Source of the DNA: Paractinoplanes lichenicola
Lineage (GTDB): Bacteria > Actinomycetota > Actinomycetes > Mycobacteriales > Micromonosporaceae
DNA length: 64,000 nucleotides
Reading direction: 5' to 3'
NCBI RefSeq assembly: GCF_016785085.1
Contig: NZ_JAENHO010000012.1
Location: 1 to 64,000 of the forward strand
Shown here: positions 8,363 through 16,922 of the stretch, piece by piece
How the letters are laid out: every line of letters starts with the position of its first letter
Numbering within the stretch: the first letter of the stretch is position 1
The notes under the pieces: generated by a model
What the model was told of the DNA's origin: nothing
The model's database searches: none
The model's input: only the letters and a program-made list of their open reading frames with translations
Program-made: the position numbers and the translations under genes

Positions 8363-9012
8363 CTGACCTGCAAGGCTGGTTCGAGTTCGGGGCTGCGTTG
8401 TCGCTTGCGGGTGGGGTGCATGCGCCGTCGCGGTTTTCGGCGTTGCTGGCGGCCAGCTTGGTGGATTGCGGCGGGCTGACGGTGATCGATGCGGGCTGCG
8501 GTGCGGGGCTGATCACGATCGCGGCGCTGCGGGCCGGCGCTGCCCGCGTCATTGCCGTCGACTCCGACCCCGCCGCGGTTGAGGTGACCCGCCGGAACGT
8601 GGCGGAGACCGTGGGCACGCAACGGTTGGAGGCTCGGCAGCTGGACTTTCGCGAGCTGGGCGGGATCGACGCCGACCTGCTCGCCGTGAATCCGCCGCAG
8701 CGGCCGGCTGCCACGTTGGACGCGGTCGAGCTCGATCAGCGGCACCTGCATGAGGGTGGCGGGCCCGACGGCCTCGACACCCTGCGGCTCGTGCTCAAGC
8801 ACACCAGCGCGGCCATCGTGCGCACCACGGCCGCGGACATCTTGCCGATTCACACCGTCGGGGCCGAGTCGGCTCGGCGCGTGCTCACGGCCACGCTGCC
8901 GATGCATCCGGCCTGGCATCCGCTGACCGGGCCGGAGGCGGCGGTCAACGTGTGGGACCTGCACCTAGCCACTCCCGCGCCGCGGCGACCAGGGCGGCCA
9001 CCCCGGCCGTGA
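8359..9012 (+). CDS. SAM-dependent methyltransferase (PrmA/PrmC-like fold)
   Basis: The 217-residue class I methyltransferase has motif I VIDAGCGAGLITIAAL (about 48-63), the acidic end of strand 2 (VIAVDSDP) and a motif IV-like VNPPQRP that resembles the NPPY loop of N-methyltransferases. It is too short for a full PrmA or PrmC with recognition domain, so the substrate is open. Its start overlaps the acetyltransferase stop, suggesting a two-gene modification operon. Its last 68 bases overlap the convergent M20 gene. Confidence 0.82.
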   Translation: MTDLQGWFEFGAALSLAGGVHAPSRFSALLAASLVDCGGLTVIDAGCGAGLITIAALRAGAARVIAVDSDPAAVEVTRRNVAETVGTQRLEARQLDFRELGGIDADLLAVNPPQRPAATLDAVELDQRHLHEGGGPDGLDTLRLVLKHTSAAIVRTTAADILPIHTVGAESARRVLTATLPMHPAWHPLTGPEAAVNVWDLHLATPAPRRPGRPPRP

Positions 9013-10156
9013 TCGTGGGCTCGGGCACCGGGTGATACAGCGGTGAGTGGTTGGACGGGATCCGGCCCGCGACCTCGATCAGCTCCTCGATGCTGGTCGC
9101 GCCGGCGAACAGGGCCGGGTCGGCCCCGCCGAGCAGCCAGTAGGTGATCGGGGCGCCCGCGGCGGTGGCCAGCACCTGCACGTCCTCGCTGCTCGGCAAC
9201 GGGCCGGGGTTGACGACCCGGTCGGGGCCGGCGACCGATTCCAGGGCGCGCCGCGTGCGCTCGGCCGCGGGCACGTCGTTGGTCAGCGTGGGCGCGGACT
9301 CCTCGATCACGACCTCGGGCTCGCGGGGCGCACCGGCCGCCGCGGCCTCGGCGCGGGCGATCCGCTCGATCGACGCCAGCACCCGGGAGCGCACCTTGGG
9401 GTCGTACGTGCGGACGTTGAGCAGCAGCGTCGCCGTGTCGGGAATGATGTTGTGCTTGGCGCCGGCCTGAACCGCGCCCACGGTGACCACGGCCGTCTCG
9501 GCGGTCGAGACCTCGCGGGCGACGATGGTCTGCAGGCGCAGGACCGTCGCCGCGGCGATGACGATCGGGTCGACGGTGGTCTCGGGCCGGGAACCGTGAC
9601 CGCCCCGGCCGTGGATGGTCACCCGCAAGGAGTCGGAGGCGGCCCACATCGGCCCCGGGGTCAGCCCGATCGCCCCGGCCGGCAGCGGCGCCACATGCTG
9701 CCCGAGCACGATCTCGGGCTTGGGCACGCGGGTGGCCAGCCCGTCCTCGACCATCGCCTGGGCGCCGCGGGCCAGCTCCTCGGCCGGCTGGAAGATCGCG
9801 ACGACCGTGCCCTGCCAATCCTCGGCCGCGGCCAGCTCGGCGGTCGCCCCCATCAGCCATGTGACGTGCATGTCGTGGCCGCACGCGTGGGACACCCCGT
9901 CGACGCCACTCGCGTACGGCAGGCCCGTCTCCTCCGTGACCGGCAGCCCATCCATGTCGGCGCGCAGCCACACCACCGGCCCGTCCCCGCGGCGCAGCAC
10001 CCCGGCGACTCCCGTGCCGCCGAGACCCTCAATGACCTCGTACGCATGATCACGCAGCCAGGACGCCGCGACGCCCGACGTCCGATGCTCCTGGAAGGAC
10101 AGTTCCGGGTGGCGATGCAGGTCTTCGTATGCATCGCGGAGGGTCTTCGATGTCAT
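8945..10156 (-). CDS. M20-family amidohydrolase/peptidase
   Basis: The 403-residue enzyme has the M20D pattern: DLHRHPELSFQEHRTS near the N-terminus, VVWLRADMDGLPV, the metal motif HACGHDMH, IFQPAEE and GRGGHGSRPE. Such cytosolic zinc or manganese enzymes release amino acids or auxin-like acids from N-acyl conjugates. The ATG start has no ribosome-binding site but TAGCGT lies 7 bases before it, consistent with a leaderless mRNA. Its -10 hexamer shares bases with that of the divergent gene at 10181. Confidence 0.9.
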   Translation of the reverse strand: MTSKTLRDAYEDLHRHPELSFQEHRTSGVAASWLRDHAYEVIEGLGGTGVAGVLRRGDGPVVWLRADMDGLPVTEETGLPYASGVDGVSHACGHDMHVTWLMGATAELAAAEDWQGTVVAIFQPAEELARGAQAMVEDGLATRVPKPEIVLGQHVAPLPAGAIGLTPGPMWAASDSLRVTIHGRGGHGSRPETTVDPIVIAAATVLRLQTIVAREVSTAETAVVTVGAVQAGAKHNIIPDTATLLLNVRTYDPKVRSRVLASIERIARAEAAAAGAPREPEVVIEESAPTLTNDVPAAERTRRALESVAGPDRVVNPGPLPSSEDVQVLATAAGAPITYWLLGGADPALFAGATSIEELIEVAGRIPSNHSPLYHPVPEPTITAGVAALVAAAREWLGAGPTR

Positions 10157-10163
10157 GTCTGGG

Positions 10164-10173
10164 ACGCTACGCT
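10164..10173. promoter_or_regulatory. Overlapping divergent -10 elements
   Basis: The ten bases ACGCTACGCT contain TACGCT on plus (10168-10173), 7 bases before the GTG at 10181, and TAGCGT on minus (10164-10169), 7 bases before the ATG at 10156. Both genes lack ribosome-binding sites. The two hexamers share two base pairs, so the polymerases could not bind both at once. Confidence 0.55.
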
Positions 10174-10180
10174 CACGACC

Positions 10181-10645
10181 GTGACAGCTGGGTATCATCC
10201 GCAGACCGGTCCGCCGGGTTTTCTCGCCGCCACCGCCGATCAGGCCCGCGTGGTCCTCGCCGCCGAGGGCCCCGACGCGACGTATGAGGCGGGCATGGAC
10301 TTTGCCGGACTGGCCGGGCGGGCCATGGGCGCGACGCCCAAGGGTGACTATCTCGCCGAGTTTCCGGTCTCGCTGAGCTGGGTCTGGGGTTCGCTCACCG
10401 ACGAGATGGACGCCCCCGGCCGCGGCTCGCCGGAACAGGATGCGGCCGCGGTCCGCCATATGCGCCAGGCGGCCACCGAATGGCTCGAGGTTGTCAACTC
10501 CCCCGACGGGGCGGCGGCCTACCTCGACCGCTGGCTCTACGAGGAATGCGGCTACGCCCGGCCCGAGTCGCCCTCGGGCCAGGCCGACAGCAGGAGTTCG
10601 ACCGCTTCGTCCGGGGTCGCGGCCTCGCCGAGCAGGGAGCCGTAG
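10181..10645 (+). CDS. Hypothetical protein
   Basis: This 154-residue protein was not recognised. It is acidic and soluble, begins VTAGYHPQTGPPGFLAATADQARVV, and has a helix-rich second half (MRQAATEWLEVVNSPDGAAAYLDRWLYEECGY). The last 28 residues are Ser/Ala-rich and lie opposite the 3' end of the convergent gene (94-base overlap), so the conserved part probably ends near residue 125. The GTG start is supported by TACGCT 7 bases upstream and by divergence from the M20 gene. Confidence 0.65.
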   Translation: MTAGYHPQTGPPGFLAATADQARVVLAAEGPDATYEAGMDFAGLAGRAMGATPKGDYLAEFPVSLSWVWGSLTDEMDAPGRGSPEQDAAAVRHMRQAATEWLEVVNSPDGAAAYLDRWLYEECGYARPESPSGQADSRSSTASSGVAASPSREP

Positions 10646-10890
10646 TTCGTTGTGTAGACCGTGTACGGCGGGCCGGCACAGACGATCATCGGGAACGAGT
10701 TCTTCTCGATGACCACATCTCGATAGAACTGCAGGGTTCCGTGCGTGGGGAACGGATAAACGGCGCGCAGAGCCGCATGCTTATAGGCAGCCTCGAGGAT
10801 GAGCGGGTTGCCGTGACGCGCACCCGGAGCGCCCGAGAGGATCGCGCGCCAGGTTTCCGCGATGTCTGCCTCGTTCGACATGGATGCCAT
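10552..10890 (-). CDS. DUF6193-like protein
   Basis: The 112-residue protein resembles the DUF6193 family: LILEAAYKHAALRAVYPFPTHGTLQFYRD in the middle and GEAATPDEAVELLLSAWPEG at the end. Members are small cytosolic proteins of unknown role found in actinobacteria. The start is uncertain; ATG at 10890 is used, ATG at 10881 is also possible, and the frame is open to 10980. The 3' end overlaps the convergent hypothetical gene. Confidence 0.6.
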   Translation of the reverse strand: MASMSNEADIAETWRAILSGAPGARHGNPLILEAAYKHAALRAVYPFPTHGTLQFYRDVVIEKNSFPMIVCAGPPYTVYTTNYGSLLGEAATPDEAVELLLSAWPEGDSGRA

Positions 10891-11022
10891 CGTGCACCAG
10901 CTCGGCCAGCCGCACATGCCCCCAGCTCGGTGGAGAGCGAAAGCGGGAAACAACGAACGCCACATCGTGCGGGTAGTCACTATTCGCTGTCTGCCGAACT
11001 GTTCGGGGCGGACGATGGTCTG

Positions 11023-11172
11023 GTGAGAGACTCGGCGGTTCTGCTCAGGGTTGTTGTTCTTGCTGCCGCCGGCCTGATCGTGCTCGTCGGGGTGGTGGGG
11101 TGGCCGGCCCTGCTGCTCGGCCTGGCGTTCGTGGTGTGGGTGGCCGACCGGCGACTCGGCCGAAAGACGTAG
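11023..11172 (+). CDS. Small single-segment membrane protein, 49 residues
   Basis: GTG AGA GAC TCG opens a 49-codon frame whose product is nearly all one long hydrophobic segment (RVVVLAAAGLIVLVGVVGWPALLLGLAFVVWVADRRL). It aligns by eye with the C-terminal module of the BON protein at 549-1025 (RVVMLAVTAAIVLIEVAGWIAALFGVGVLAWAADVLL). The start has no strong ribosome-binding site. It lies 18 bases before the next membrane-protein gene. Function unknown. Confidence 0.5.
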   Translation: MRDSAVLLRVVVLAAAGLIVLVGVVGWPALLLGLAFVVWVADRRLGRKT

Positions 11173-11190
11173 TAATAGCCGAAAGACCTA

Positions 11191-11946
11191 GTGAAACTGT
11201 TGGTTACCGTGCCGCCGGTGTCCATCAGAGAACATCGCAGGACCCTGATTCTCGGGGCGATCTCGGCCGCGTTCATCGTGGCCTTCGTGACGTTGCCGCC
11301 GTTGCTGGCGGCGGCCTGGACGGGCACTGCCCTCACCGATCACGGCCAGCTGGTGCGGGCCACTCAGCAGGCGTTCGCCGACTATTGGCGGGCCGGGGGC
11401 GGCGAGCTGGACGCGGGAATGCAGCGGCTCGTCGACTACTGGTTCGCCTTCCACGTTGTGAAGGGCGCGTTCGCGGCGCTGCTGCTCGGCGCGCTGGTCG
11501 CCCTCGCCGTGCCGCTGTGGCGCAAGAGCCGGCTCGCCGCAGCCGGCATCTCGGCCCTGGCGTTCGTGGCCGTGGCGGCTGTGATGGCGAACGTGCAGGG
11601 CATCCTCGCCCCGCTGTCGTCGCTGCTGCCGATGGCCGGCGAGCCCGCGCTGGCTCAGGCCGGCCGCGAGCTGGGGGCCGCGCTGAGCGCCGGCGGACCG
11701 CTGCCGGCCTCGGTCGAACCGCTGGTCAGCGACTTCGGCTGGTATCACGCGGTGATGGTGCCGATCGCCGGCGTCATGGTGCTGTTCCTGCTCGGCGCGA
11801 GCGTGCTGCTGTGGCGCCGATCCAAGCGAGCCGCCGCGCTGCCGGTGGCCCTCGCCCTGGCGATGGGTGCCGTGGTCTTCGCCAACGCCACGACGGCGGC
11901 CGACCCGGCACCCGCCCTGCTGGCGTTCTTCCAGGGCGGGTGGTGA
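11191..11946 (+). CDS. Multi-pass membrane protein, unknown function
   Basis: The 251-residue protein has four or five hydrophobic segments (about 20-42, 85-110, 118-138, 185-207 and 215-235) and a large loop at about 43-85 containing TQQAFADYWRAGGGELDAGMQRLVDYWFAFH. No catalytic motif is visible. The GTG at 11191 is the longest start; a downstream GTG (VPPVSIREHRR) is possible. The gene ends 37 bases before the convergent DUF1593 gene. Confidence 0.7.
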   Translation: MKLLVTVPPVSIREHRRTLILGAISAAFIVAFVTLPPLLAAAWTGTALTDHGQLVRATQQAFADYWRAGGGELDAGMQRLVDYWFAFHVVKGAFAALLLGALVALAVPLWRKSRLAAAGISALAFVAVAAVMANVQGILAPLSSLLPMAGEPALAQAGRELGAALSAGGPLPASVEPLVSDFGWYHAVMVPIAGVMVLFLLGASVLLWRRSKRAAALPVALALAMGAVVFANATTAADPAPALLAFFQGGW

Positions 11947-11983
11947 ACCGGCGCTGCCAGCCGGGGCAGCGCCGGACGAGAAG

Positions 11984-13525
11984 TCACACCACGCGGATGG
12001 TCACCCGGTCGTACCGGGTCAGTGGGAACGTCCCGCTGTCGGTGCCCTGCAGGATCACCGAGACCGTCTGGCCGGCCTTGGCGTCCGCCGGGATCTTCAC
12101 GGAAGCCGACGACCCCCGGGCCGTGATGCCGACCAGGCCGGGGTAGGTGCCTTCCTCGCGATACTGCCACCACGAGGCGGTCACCCTACGGCCGTCGGGG
12201 TCGGACAGTTTGGCTGCCAGTGACACGGTCGCGCCGGGCCGGGCCCGCACAGAGTCGCCCGCGGCGATCCGCACCGACGGCGGGTGGTTGGCCTGCGACC
12301 AGCGCGGCGTCAGCGTCCATTGGATGCGGGCCGCGAAGTCGTTCTGGGCCGCGGCCGCCCAGCGCAGCGTGGTCAGGTTGGCCACGTCGGCGCCGGTCGC
12401 GTCCTTCTCGGTGGCGACGAGCTTCCACAGGTTGGGCGACGCCGACACCTGGTACGCCCGGCCGCCCCAGCCCCCGATCGCCGGGTCGGCCGGGTTCTCC
12501 AGGCCCGTACGGAGGAGCTGGTTGAACACGACATTGTCGCCCTCGGACAGGAAGTCGTACGGGCCCATCGGTTTGCACCAGCCGCCGGGCGCCTTGACCG
12601 GATCGCCGAACACGTCGAGCGGGTCGCCGGGTGTGGTCTGCCCGTCGAGCCACGAGCGGTAAAGCGAACCCCACGGCCCGATCTGGATGTTCCGGCGAAT
12701 CCAGGCACCGGTAAAATAGACCCGGTCGGCTGGCAGACCCCGTACGTTGCCCTGGCCGTTGTTGTTGCAGTTGAAGCCCCACGTCGCATAGCCCGCCGAC
12801 AGCTCTTCAACCCGAAGCGCCGGCCACGCCTGGGAAATGTAGTTCGCGTAGGTCTCGTCCTGGAACCCGCTGGCCAGAATGACGGCCTTCTTCGACACCG
12901 CGGCGCGCAGGAAAGGCCACCCCGCAGTACCGGAATAGCGCTCTTCGATCGACTTCAACGCCCGCGCGATGGTGCTCGTTCCGCCCCAGGCCTGCAGATA
13001 GAGCGGCCGCCGATCGTTGTCGAGCAGCAGATCCCGGATCAGATTCGACCCGGGCGTGTCCGCAGCCATCTCGCCCTCGAACGCGATGTTGCCGAGCCGC
13101 ACCAAAGACTTCAGGTGAGCCGGTGACGGATAGGCCGCGTCGTGCTTGCGCAGGTTGGGATAGACCTTCGCGTACGCGGGAATGATCTGGTCCTCGATCG
13201 TCGTCGAGCCGGTCCAGCGCCACGACGTCTGCGGGGTCTTGTATTCGCGGTTGGGCAGGAAGAATTCGGTGCCCTTGCCGTCGCCGGCCCAGTGGAATTT
13301 GCTGCTGCTGTAGATGATGCCCCGCGTGTCGAGCTCATTGGTGTAGAGCATGTAGCGCACGAGCGAGGCGATGTCGTCGGATTCCATGTCGGTGGTGACG
13401 ACGGTTCGGGGTTTGCCCGAAATGTGCCCGGAGGAGGAAGAGGGGGCGGAGGAAGCGGGGGCGGCCAGGGCGGCCGCACCCACGATTCCCGCGACCGCGA
13501 TCGAAAGTGCGCGATGGAAACGCAT
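11984..13525 (-). CDS. Secreted DUF1593 (Sde182-like) protein, nucleoside-hydrolase-like domain
   Basis: The 513-residue protein has a signal peptide (about 1-27), a DUF1593 domain (about 38-350) and a C-terminal beta domain (about 420-513) of the type seen in cellulose-binding protein Sde182. The N-terminal TTDMESDD (D46, D50, D51) corresponds to the DTDPGxDD motif of nucleoside hydrolases, keeping the general-base and calcium aspartates but with Thr at the first position. It is probably a secreted hydrolase acting on a furanosyl sugar (inference). GGGAG precedes the ATG. It is the last gene of the sugar operon. A paralogue lies at 22407-23861. Confidence 0.88.
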   Translation of the reverse strand: MRFHRALSIAVAGIVGAAALAAPASSAPSSSSGHISGKPRTVVTTDMESDDIASLVRYMLYTNELDTRGIIYSSSKFHWAGDGKGTEFFLPNREYKTPQTSWRWTGSTTIEDQIIPAYAKVYPNLRKHDAAYPSPAHLKSLVRLGNIAFEGEMAADTPGSNLIRDLLLDNDRRPLYLQAWGGTSTIARALKSIEERYSGTAGWPFLRAAVSKKAVILASGFQDETYANYISQAWPALRVEELSAGYATWGFNCNNNGQGNVRGLPADRVYFTGAWIRRNIQIGPWGSLYRSWLDGQTTPGDPLDVFGDPVKAPGGWCKPMGPYDFLSEGDNVVFNQLLRTGLENPADPAIGGWGGRAYQVSASPNLWKLVATEKDATGADVANLTTLRWAAAAQNDFAARIQWTLTPRWSQANHPPSVRIAAGDSVRARPGATVSLAAKLSDPDGRRVTASWWQYREEGTYPGLVGITARGSSASVKIPADAKAGQTVSVILQGTDSGTFPLTRYDRVTIRVV

Positions 13526-13613
13526 GTGATCTCCCGGTCTTCGCAGCGAAAAGGGATAAATCGGCGAACAGGAGCGGGTTGGCGGAGGGGCGGTGGACGG
13601 GAGGGGTGGCGGG

Positions 13614-14597
13614 CTAGTCGACTTCGCCGAAGAGGGCGTTCTGGACGATGCGCTGGGCGGCCATGGCGTCCTGCCGCTCTTGCGCCTCCGCCAGCGATGC
13701 CGTGTCGAGCCGGTCGAGCGCCCGATGGATCCGCTTGAGGGTGCCGATCGCCGTGTTGGCCGCGTCGACGCTGTCCTCGCGGAACGGGAACTGGTCGAGC
13801 TGCCACACCCCGTCCCAGTTGTTCTTGCGCAGCGTGTGGAAGAACTCGAAGATCTCGGTCAGGTGGACGGTGCCCACCACCAGGTCGTCGTCCCAGCCGC
13901 GCAGGTTGTCGTTGACGTCCATGCCGTAGAGGCGGCCGTGGTCGATGATCAGCTGGGCCGCGTCGGCCGGTGACTCGCCGCCGTAAAGGCTGTGCCCGAA
14001 GTCGAGCAGGATGCCGACGTTGTCGAGCCCGATCTCCTGGATGCCGAGCAGCGACCGCGCCGCCGAGTCCCACGTCATCTTCACCCTCGGCTCGCGCGGC
14101 TTGTATTCGATGGCGAACTTGAGATCCGGGTGCGCCCCGGCCAGCTCGCGCATGCCGTCGACGGCCAGTTTCCACAGCGTGCGGTGGTCGACCTGGAACG
14201 GGTAGTCCCAGCCGTCCTGCCCCGGCCAGATCTTCACGTAGTCGGCGCCGAGCTCGCGCACGATGCCCGCCGCCTCGTGCATCAGATCAAGGGCGGCCTT
14301 CCGTACGCCGGGGTCGGGGTTGGTGAAGGAGCCCCGGCTGAACTTGCGCAGGTAGATCTCGGGCGTGATGCCGATGGCCGACAGCCCCTGCGCGGCCAGG
14401 GCGTCCTTGACCTCGCTGAGGCCGACGCCGGGCGTGAAGGGGTAGTTGAGGTCGACCACCGACAGGTCCTCGACCTGCCCGGCCAGCTCGATCGCGTCGA
14501 GCGTGGTGCGGGCCGGCCCGTAGCCGTCGGACGCGTACCGGTCGACGTACGTGGCGAAGTGCCACAGTCCGGCGCCGAAGCGGGGGTACTCGGTCAT
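13614..14597 (-). CDS. TIM-barrel sugar isomerase/epimerase, candidate D-apiose isomerase
   Basis: The 327-residue protein belongs to the xylose-isomerase-like TIM-barrel family (AP endonuclease family 2). Putative metal and substrate residues sit at barrel strand ends: YVKIWPGQDGWDYPFQVDH, FAIEYKPREPRVKM, ILLDFGHSLYGGE and WQLDQFPFRED. It lies in one operon with an FGGY kinase (ATGA overlap) and a split transketolase, a combination described for bacterial apiose catabolism, where the isomerase converts apiose to apulose. That role is inferred from context. Another pentose or a branched sugar is possible. Confidence 0.85.
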   Translation of the reverse strand: MTEYPRFGAGLWHFATYVDRYASDGYGPARTTLDAIELAGQVEDLSVVDLNYPFTPGVGLSEVKDALAAQGLSAIGITPEIYLRKFSRGSFTNPDPGVRKAALDLMHEAAGIVRELGADYVKIWPGQDGWDYPFQVDHRTLWKLAVDGMRELAGAHPDLKFAIEYKPREPRVKMTWDSAARSLLGIQEIGLDNVGILLDFGHSLYGGESPADAAQLIIDHGRLYGMDVNDNLRGWDDDLVVGTVHLTEIFEFFHTLRKNNWDGVWQLDQFPFREDSVDAANTAIGTLKRIHRALDRLDTASLAEAQERQDAMAAQRIVQNALFGEVD

Positions 14598-15976
14598 GCG
14601 ATGCTCCCATCGTGCGGGGTGCGGGCCCGGGCGACAGCGGAGCGCCAGGCGTCCCGCTGGTGAGAGAAAACGCCCGGCTGGGGACGGAATTCGTCGTACG
14701 AGATCGGTGGGGTGAAGCCCCCGGCCAGGAAAGCGGCGCCGAGGGCGGACAGGTTGGTGGTGCGGGCGCGCCGGACGGGCACCCCGGTGAGGTCGGCCTG
14801 GATCTGCATGAGCACGTCGTTGCCGCTGGCCCCGCCGTCGGCCAGCACGCAGTCGGCCGGTCCCATGGCGTCGATGACGTCGGCGACCTGGTGGGCGATC
14901 GACTCGATGGCGGCCCGGGCGACCTGGGCCGGCGTGGTGCCGAGGGTGAGCCCGCTGATCAGACCGACCGCGGTGTCGTCCCACCAGGGCGCGGCCAGCC
15001 CGCCGAAGCCGGGCACCAAAAACACGCCGTCACTGGACGCATCCGCCGCAAGATCAGCTACCCGGGAGGGCGAGACCCCGAGGAAGGAGGCGAGCCAGGC
15101 AACGGTCGCACCGGACGATCGGATATTGCCCTCGGCGGCCAGCGAGTCGTTCCAGGCGACGGTCAGGCAGACACCGGGATCATCGACCGCGCCCAGTCGC
15201 ATGACCGAGGACCCGGTCCCGTACGTGACCTTGACGCCCCCGGCAGCCTGCGAGCCGTGCGCGTAGAGGGCCGCGTGCGAGTCCCCCAGCACGGCGGTGA
15301 TCGGCAGCCCGGCCAGCACTCCCCCGCGCTCGGAAATGACACCGAGGTCCCCGGATGACGGGGTGACCTGCGGCAGCGCGGTCGACGGGATCCCGAACAG
15401 GTCGAGCAGTTCCGCACTCCAGGACCCGGCCCGTACGTCGAGCAGCTGCGTCCGGGAGGCGTTGCCCGACTCGATCCGGTGGCTGCCGGTCAGCGCGAAC
15501 AGCAGCCACGAGTCGACGGTCCCGACCGCGGCGTCCGGCGTACGGTCGAGCAGCCACCGCAACTTGGCCGCGCTGAACATCGGGTCGAGCGGCAGACCAC
15601 TCAGATCCCGTACGCGGGCAGCTTGTCCTTTCTCCCGGAGGGCGTCGCAGATGGGCTGGGCCCGCTGGTCCTGCCACCCCAGCACCGGCCCCGCCGGCCG
15701 ACCGGTCCGCTTGTCCCAGACGACCGCCGATTCGCGCTGGGTGCTGAATCCGACCGCCCCGACCCGCCCCCGGTCGACGCCGTCCAGGCAGGCGGCCGCG
15801 GCCGTGAGCACGCTGTCGAGGATCTCGTCCGCGTCCTGCTCGACCCAGCCCGGCCGCGGATACCGGATCGGCACCTCCGCCGACCCGGTCGCCACCACGG
15901 CACCCGACGGCTCGACCAACAGGCACTTGGTCGAGCTCGTGCCCTGATCGACAGCCAGGACGAGGTCGTCAGGCAT
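14594..15976 (-). CDS. FGGY-family carbohydrate kinase, candidate apulose kinase
   Basis: The 460-residue kinase has the FGGY N-terminal phosphate motif DQGTSSTK (10-17), a substrate region GFSTQRESAVVWDKRTGRP followed by GWQDQRA, and the C-terminal adenosine motif LADGGASGNDVLMQIQADL. The family phosphorylates glycerol, xylulose, ribulose and related sugars with ATP. It sits between the transketolase genes (8-base overlap) and the isomerase gene (4-base overlap), so it should act on the isomerised sugar before transketolase cleavage. Apulose is the inferred substrate. Confidence 0.88.
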   Translation of the reverse strand: MPDDLVLAVDQGTSSTKCLLVEPSGAVVATGSAEVPIRYPRPGWVEQDADEILDSVLTAAAACLDGVDRGRVGAVGFSTQRESAVVWDKRTGRPAGPVLGWQDQRAQPICDALREKGQAARVRDLSGLPLDPMFSAAKLRWLLDRTPDAAVGTVDSWLLFALTGSHRIESGNASRTQLLDVRAGSWSAELLDLFGIPSTALPQVTPSSGDLGVISERGGVLAGLPITAVLGDSHAALYAHGSQAAGGVKVTYGTGSSVMRLGAVDDPGVCLTVAWNDSLAAEGNIRSSGATVAWLASFLGVSPSRVADLAADASSDGVFLVPGFGGLAAPWWDDTAVGLISGLTLGTTPAQVARAAIESIAHQVADVIDAMGPADCVLADGGASGNDVLMQIQADLTGVPVRRARTTNLSALGAAFLAGGFTPPISYDEFRPQPGVFSHQRDAWRSAVARARTPHDGSIA

Positions 15977-16922
15977 CGGTGCGGGCCAGCCCGATCGCGG
16001 CCAGCCGGATGTCGCCGGCGGTCAGGCCGAAGTGCTCGAGCAGGAACGCGGTGGTGCCCGTGGGCGCGAACTCGCGGTGGATGCCGAGCAGCCGCATCGG
16101 CACCGGCGCACGCTCGGTGACGACGACCGCCGCTACGGCCGCGCCCAGGCCGCCGGTCGTGGTGGCCTCCTCGGCGGTCACGATGCCCCGGGTCTCGGTC
16201 ATGGCGCGCCGGATCGCGTCCTCGTCGAGCGGCGCGATCGTCGACATGTTCAGCACTCGCACGGATACTCCCTGCTCGGCGGCCTCCTCGGCGGCCTCGA
16301 GCGCGCGGGAGACCATGGTTCCGGCCGCCACCACCGTGACATCCGAGCCGTCGCGCAGGGTGGTCGCCGCGCCGAAGGTGAACGGACGGTCACCGGTCAC
16401 CGCGGGCACCTTGAACCGGCCGACGCGCAGGAAGACGGGCCGGGCCGCGTGGGCCGCCCAGCGCACGGCCGACCGGGTCTCGGCGGGGTCGGCCGGCACG
16501 ACCACGTCCAGGCCGGCGATCGCGCGCAGCCACGACAGGTCCTCGATCGAGTGGTGGGTCGGGCCCAGTTCCCCGTACGCCATGCCGGGGCTCATGCCGC
16601 ACAGGACAACCGGCGACTGGCTGTAGGCGACGTCCGCCTTGATCTGCTCCAGCGCGCGCCCGGTCAGGAACGGCGAGGCGCCGCAGACGAACGGGATGTA
16701 ACCGCTGAGGGCCAGGCCCGCGCCGACGCCGACCATGTCCTGCTCGGCGATGCCCACGTTGATCAGGCGGTCGGGGAACTCCTTCTGGAACTGCACGAGG
16801 TTGCTCGACCCGACCGAGTCGTTGCACACCGCGACGATCCGCTCGTCCTCGCGGGCCAGGGCGCTCAGCTCCTCGGCGAACGCGACGCGGCTGTCGAAGA
16901 CTTCCCGCACGGGGGCGCTCAT
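15969..16922 (-). CDS. Transketolase C-terminal subunit (split transketolase)
   Basis: The 317-residue protein covers the pyrimidine-binding and C-terminal domains of transketolase: FPDRLINVGIAEQDMVGVGAGLAL with the catalytic Glu, YGELGPTHHSIEDL, and a C-terminal domain with APTGTTAFLLEHFGLT. It is useless alone and must pair with the N-terminal subunit encoded just upstream (ATGA overlap). Two-subunit transketolases of this kind act on apulose-4-phosphate in described apiose pathways. Other branched-sugar phosphates remain possible. Confidence 0.9.
   Translation of the reverse strand: MSAPVREVFDSRVAFAEELSALAREDERIVAVCNDSVGSSNLVQFQKEFPDRLINVGIAEQDMVGVGAGLALSGYIPFVCGASPFLTGRALEQIKADVAYSQSPVVLCGMSPGMAYGELGPTHHSIEDLSWLRAIAGLDVVVPADPAETRSAVRWAAHAARPVFLRVGRFKVPAVTGDRPFTFGAATTLRDGSDVTVVAAGTMVSRALEAAEEAAEQGVSVRVLNMSTIAPLDEDAIRRAMTETRGIVTAEEATTTGGLGAAVAAVVVTERAPVPMRLLGIHREFAPTGTTAFLLEHFGLTAGDIRLAAIGLARTDA

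Noticed and set aside
9047..10180. N-terminal extension of the gene at 10181
   Set aside because: The upstream part is antisense to the M20 peptidase with its clear metal motif. The promoter hexamer and GTG support a start at 10181.
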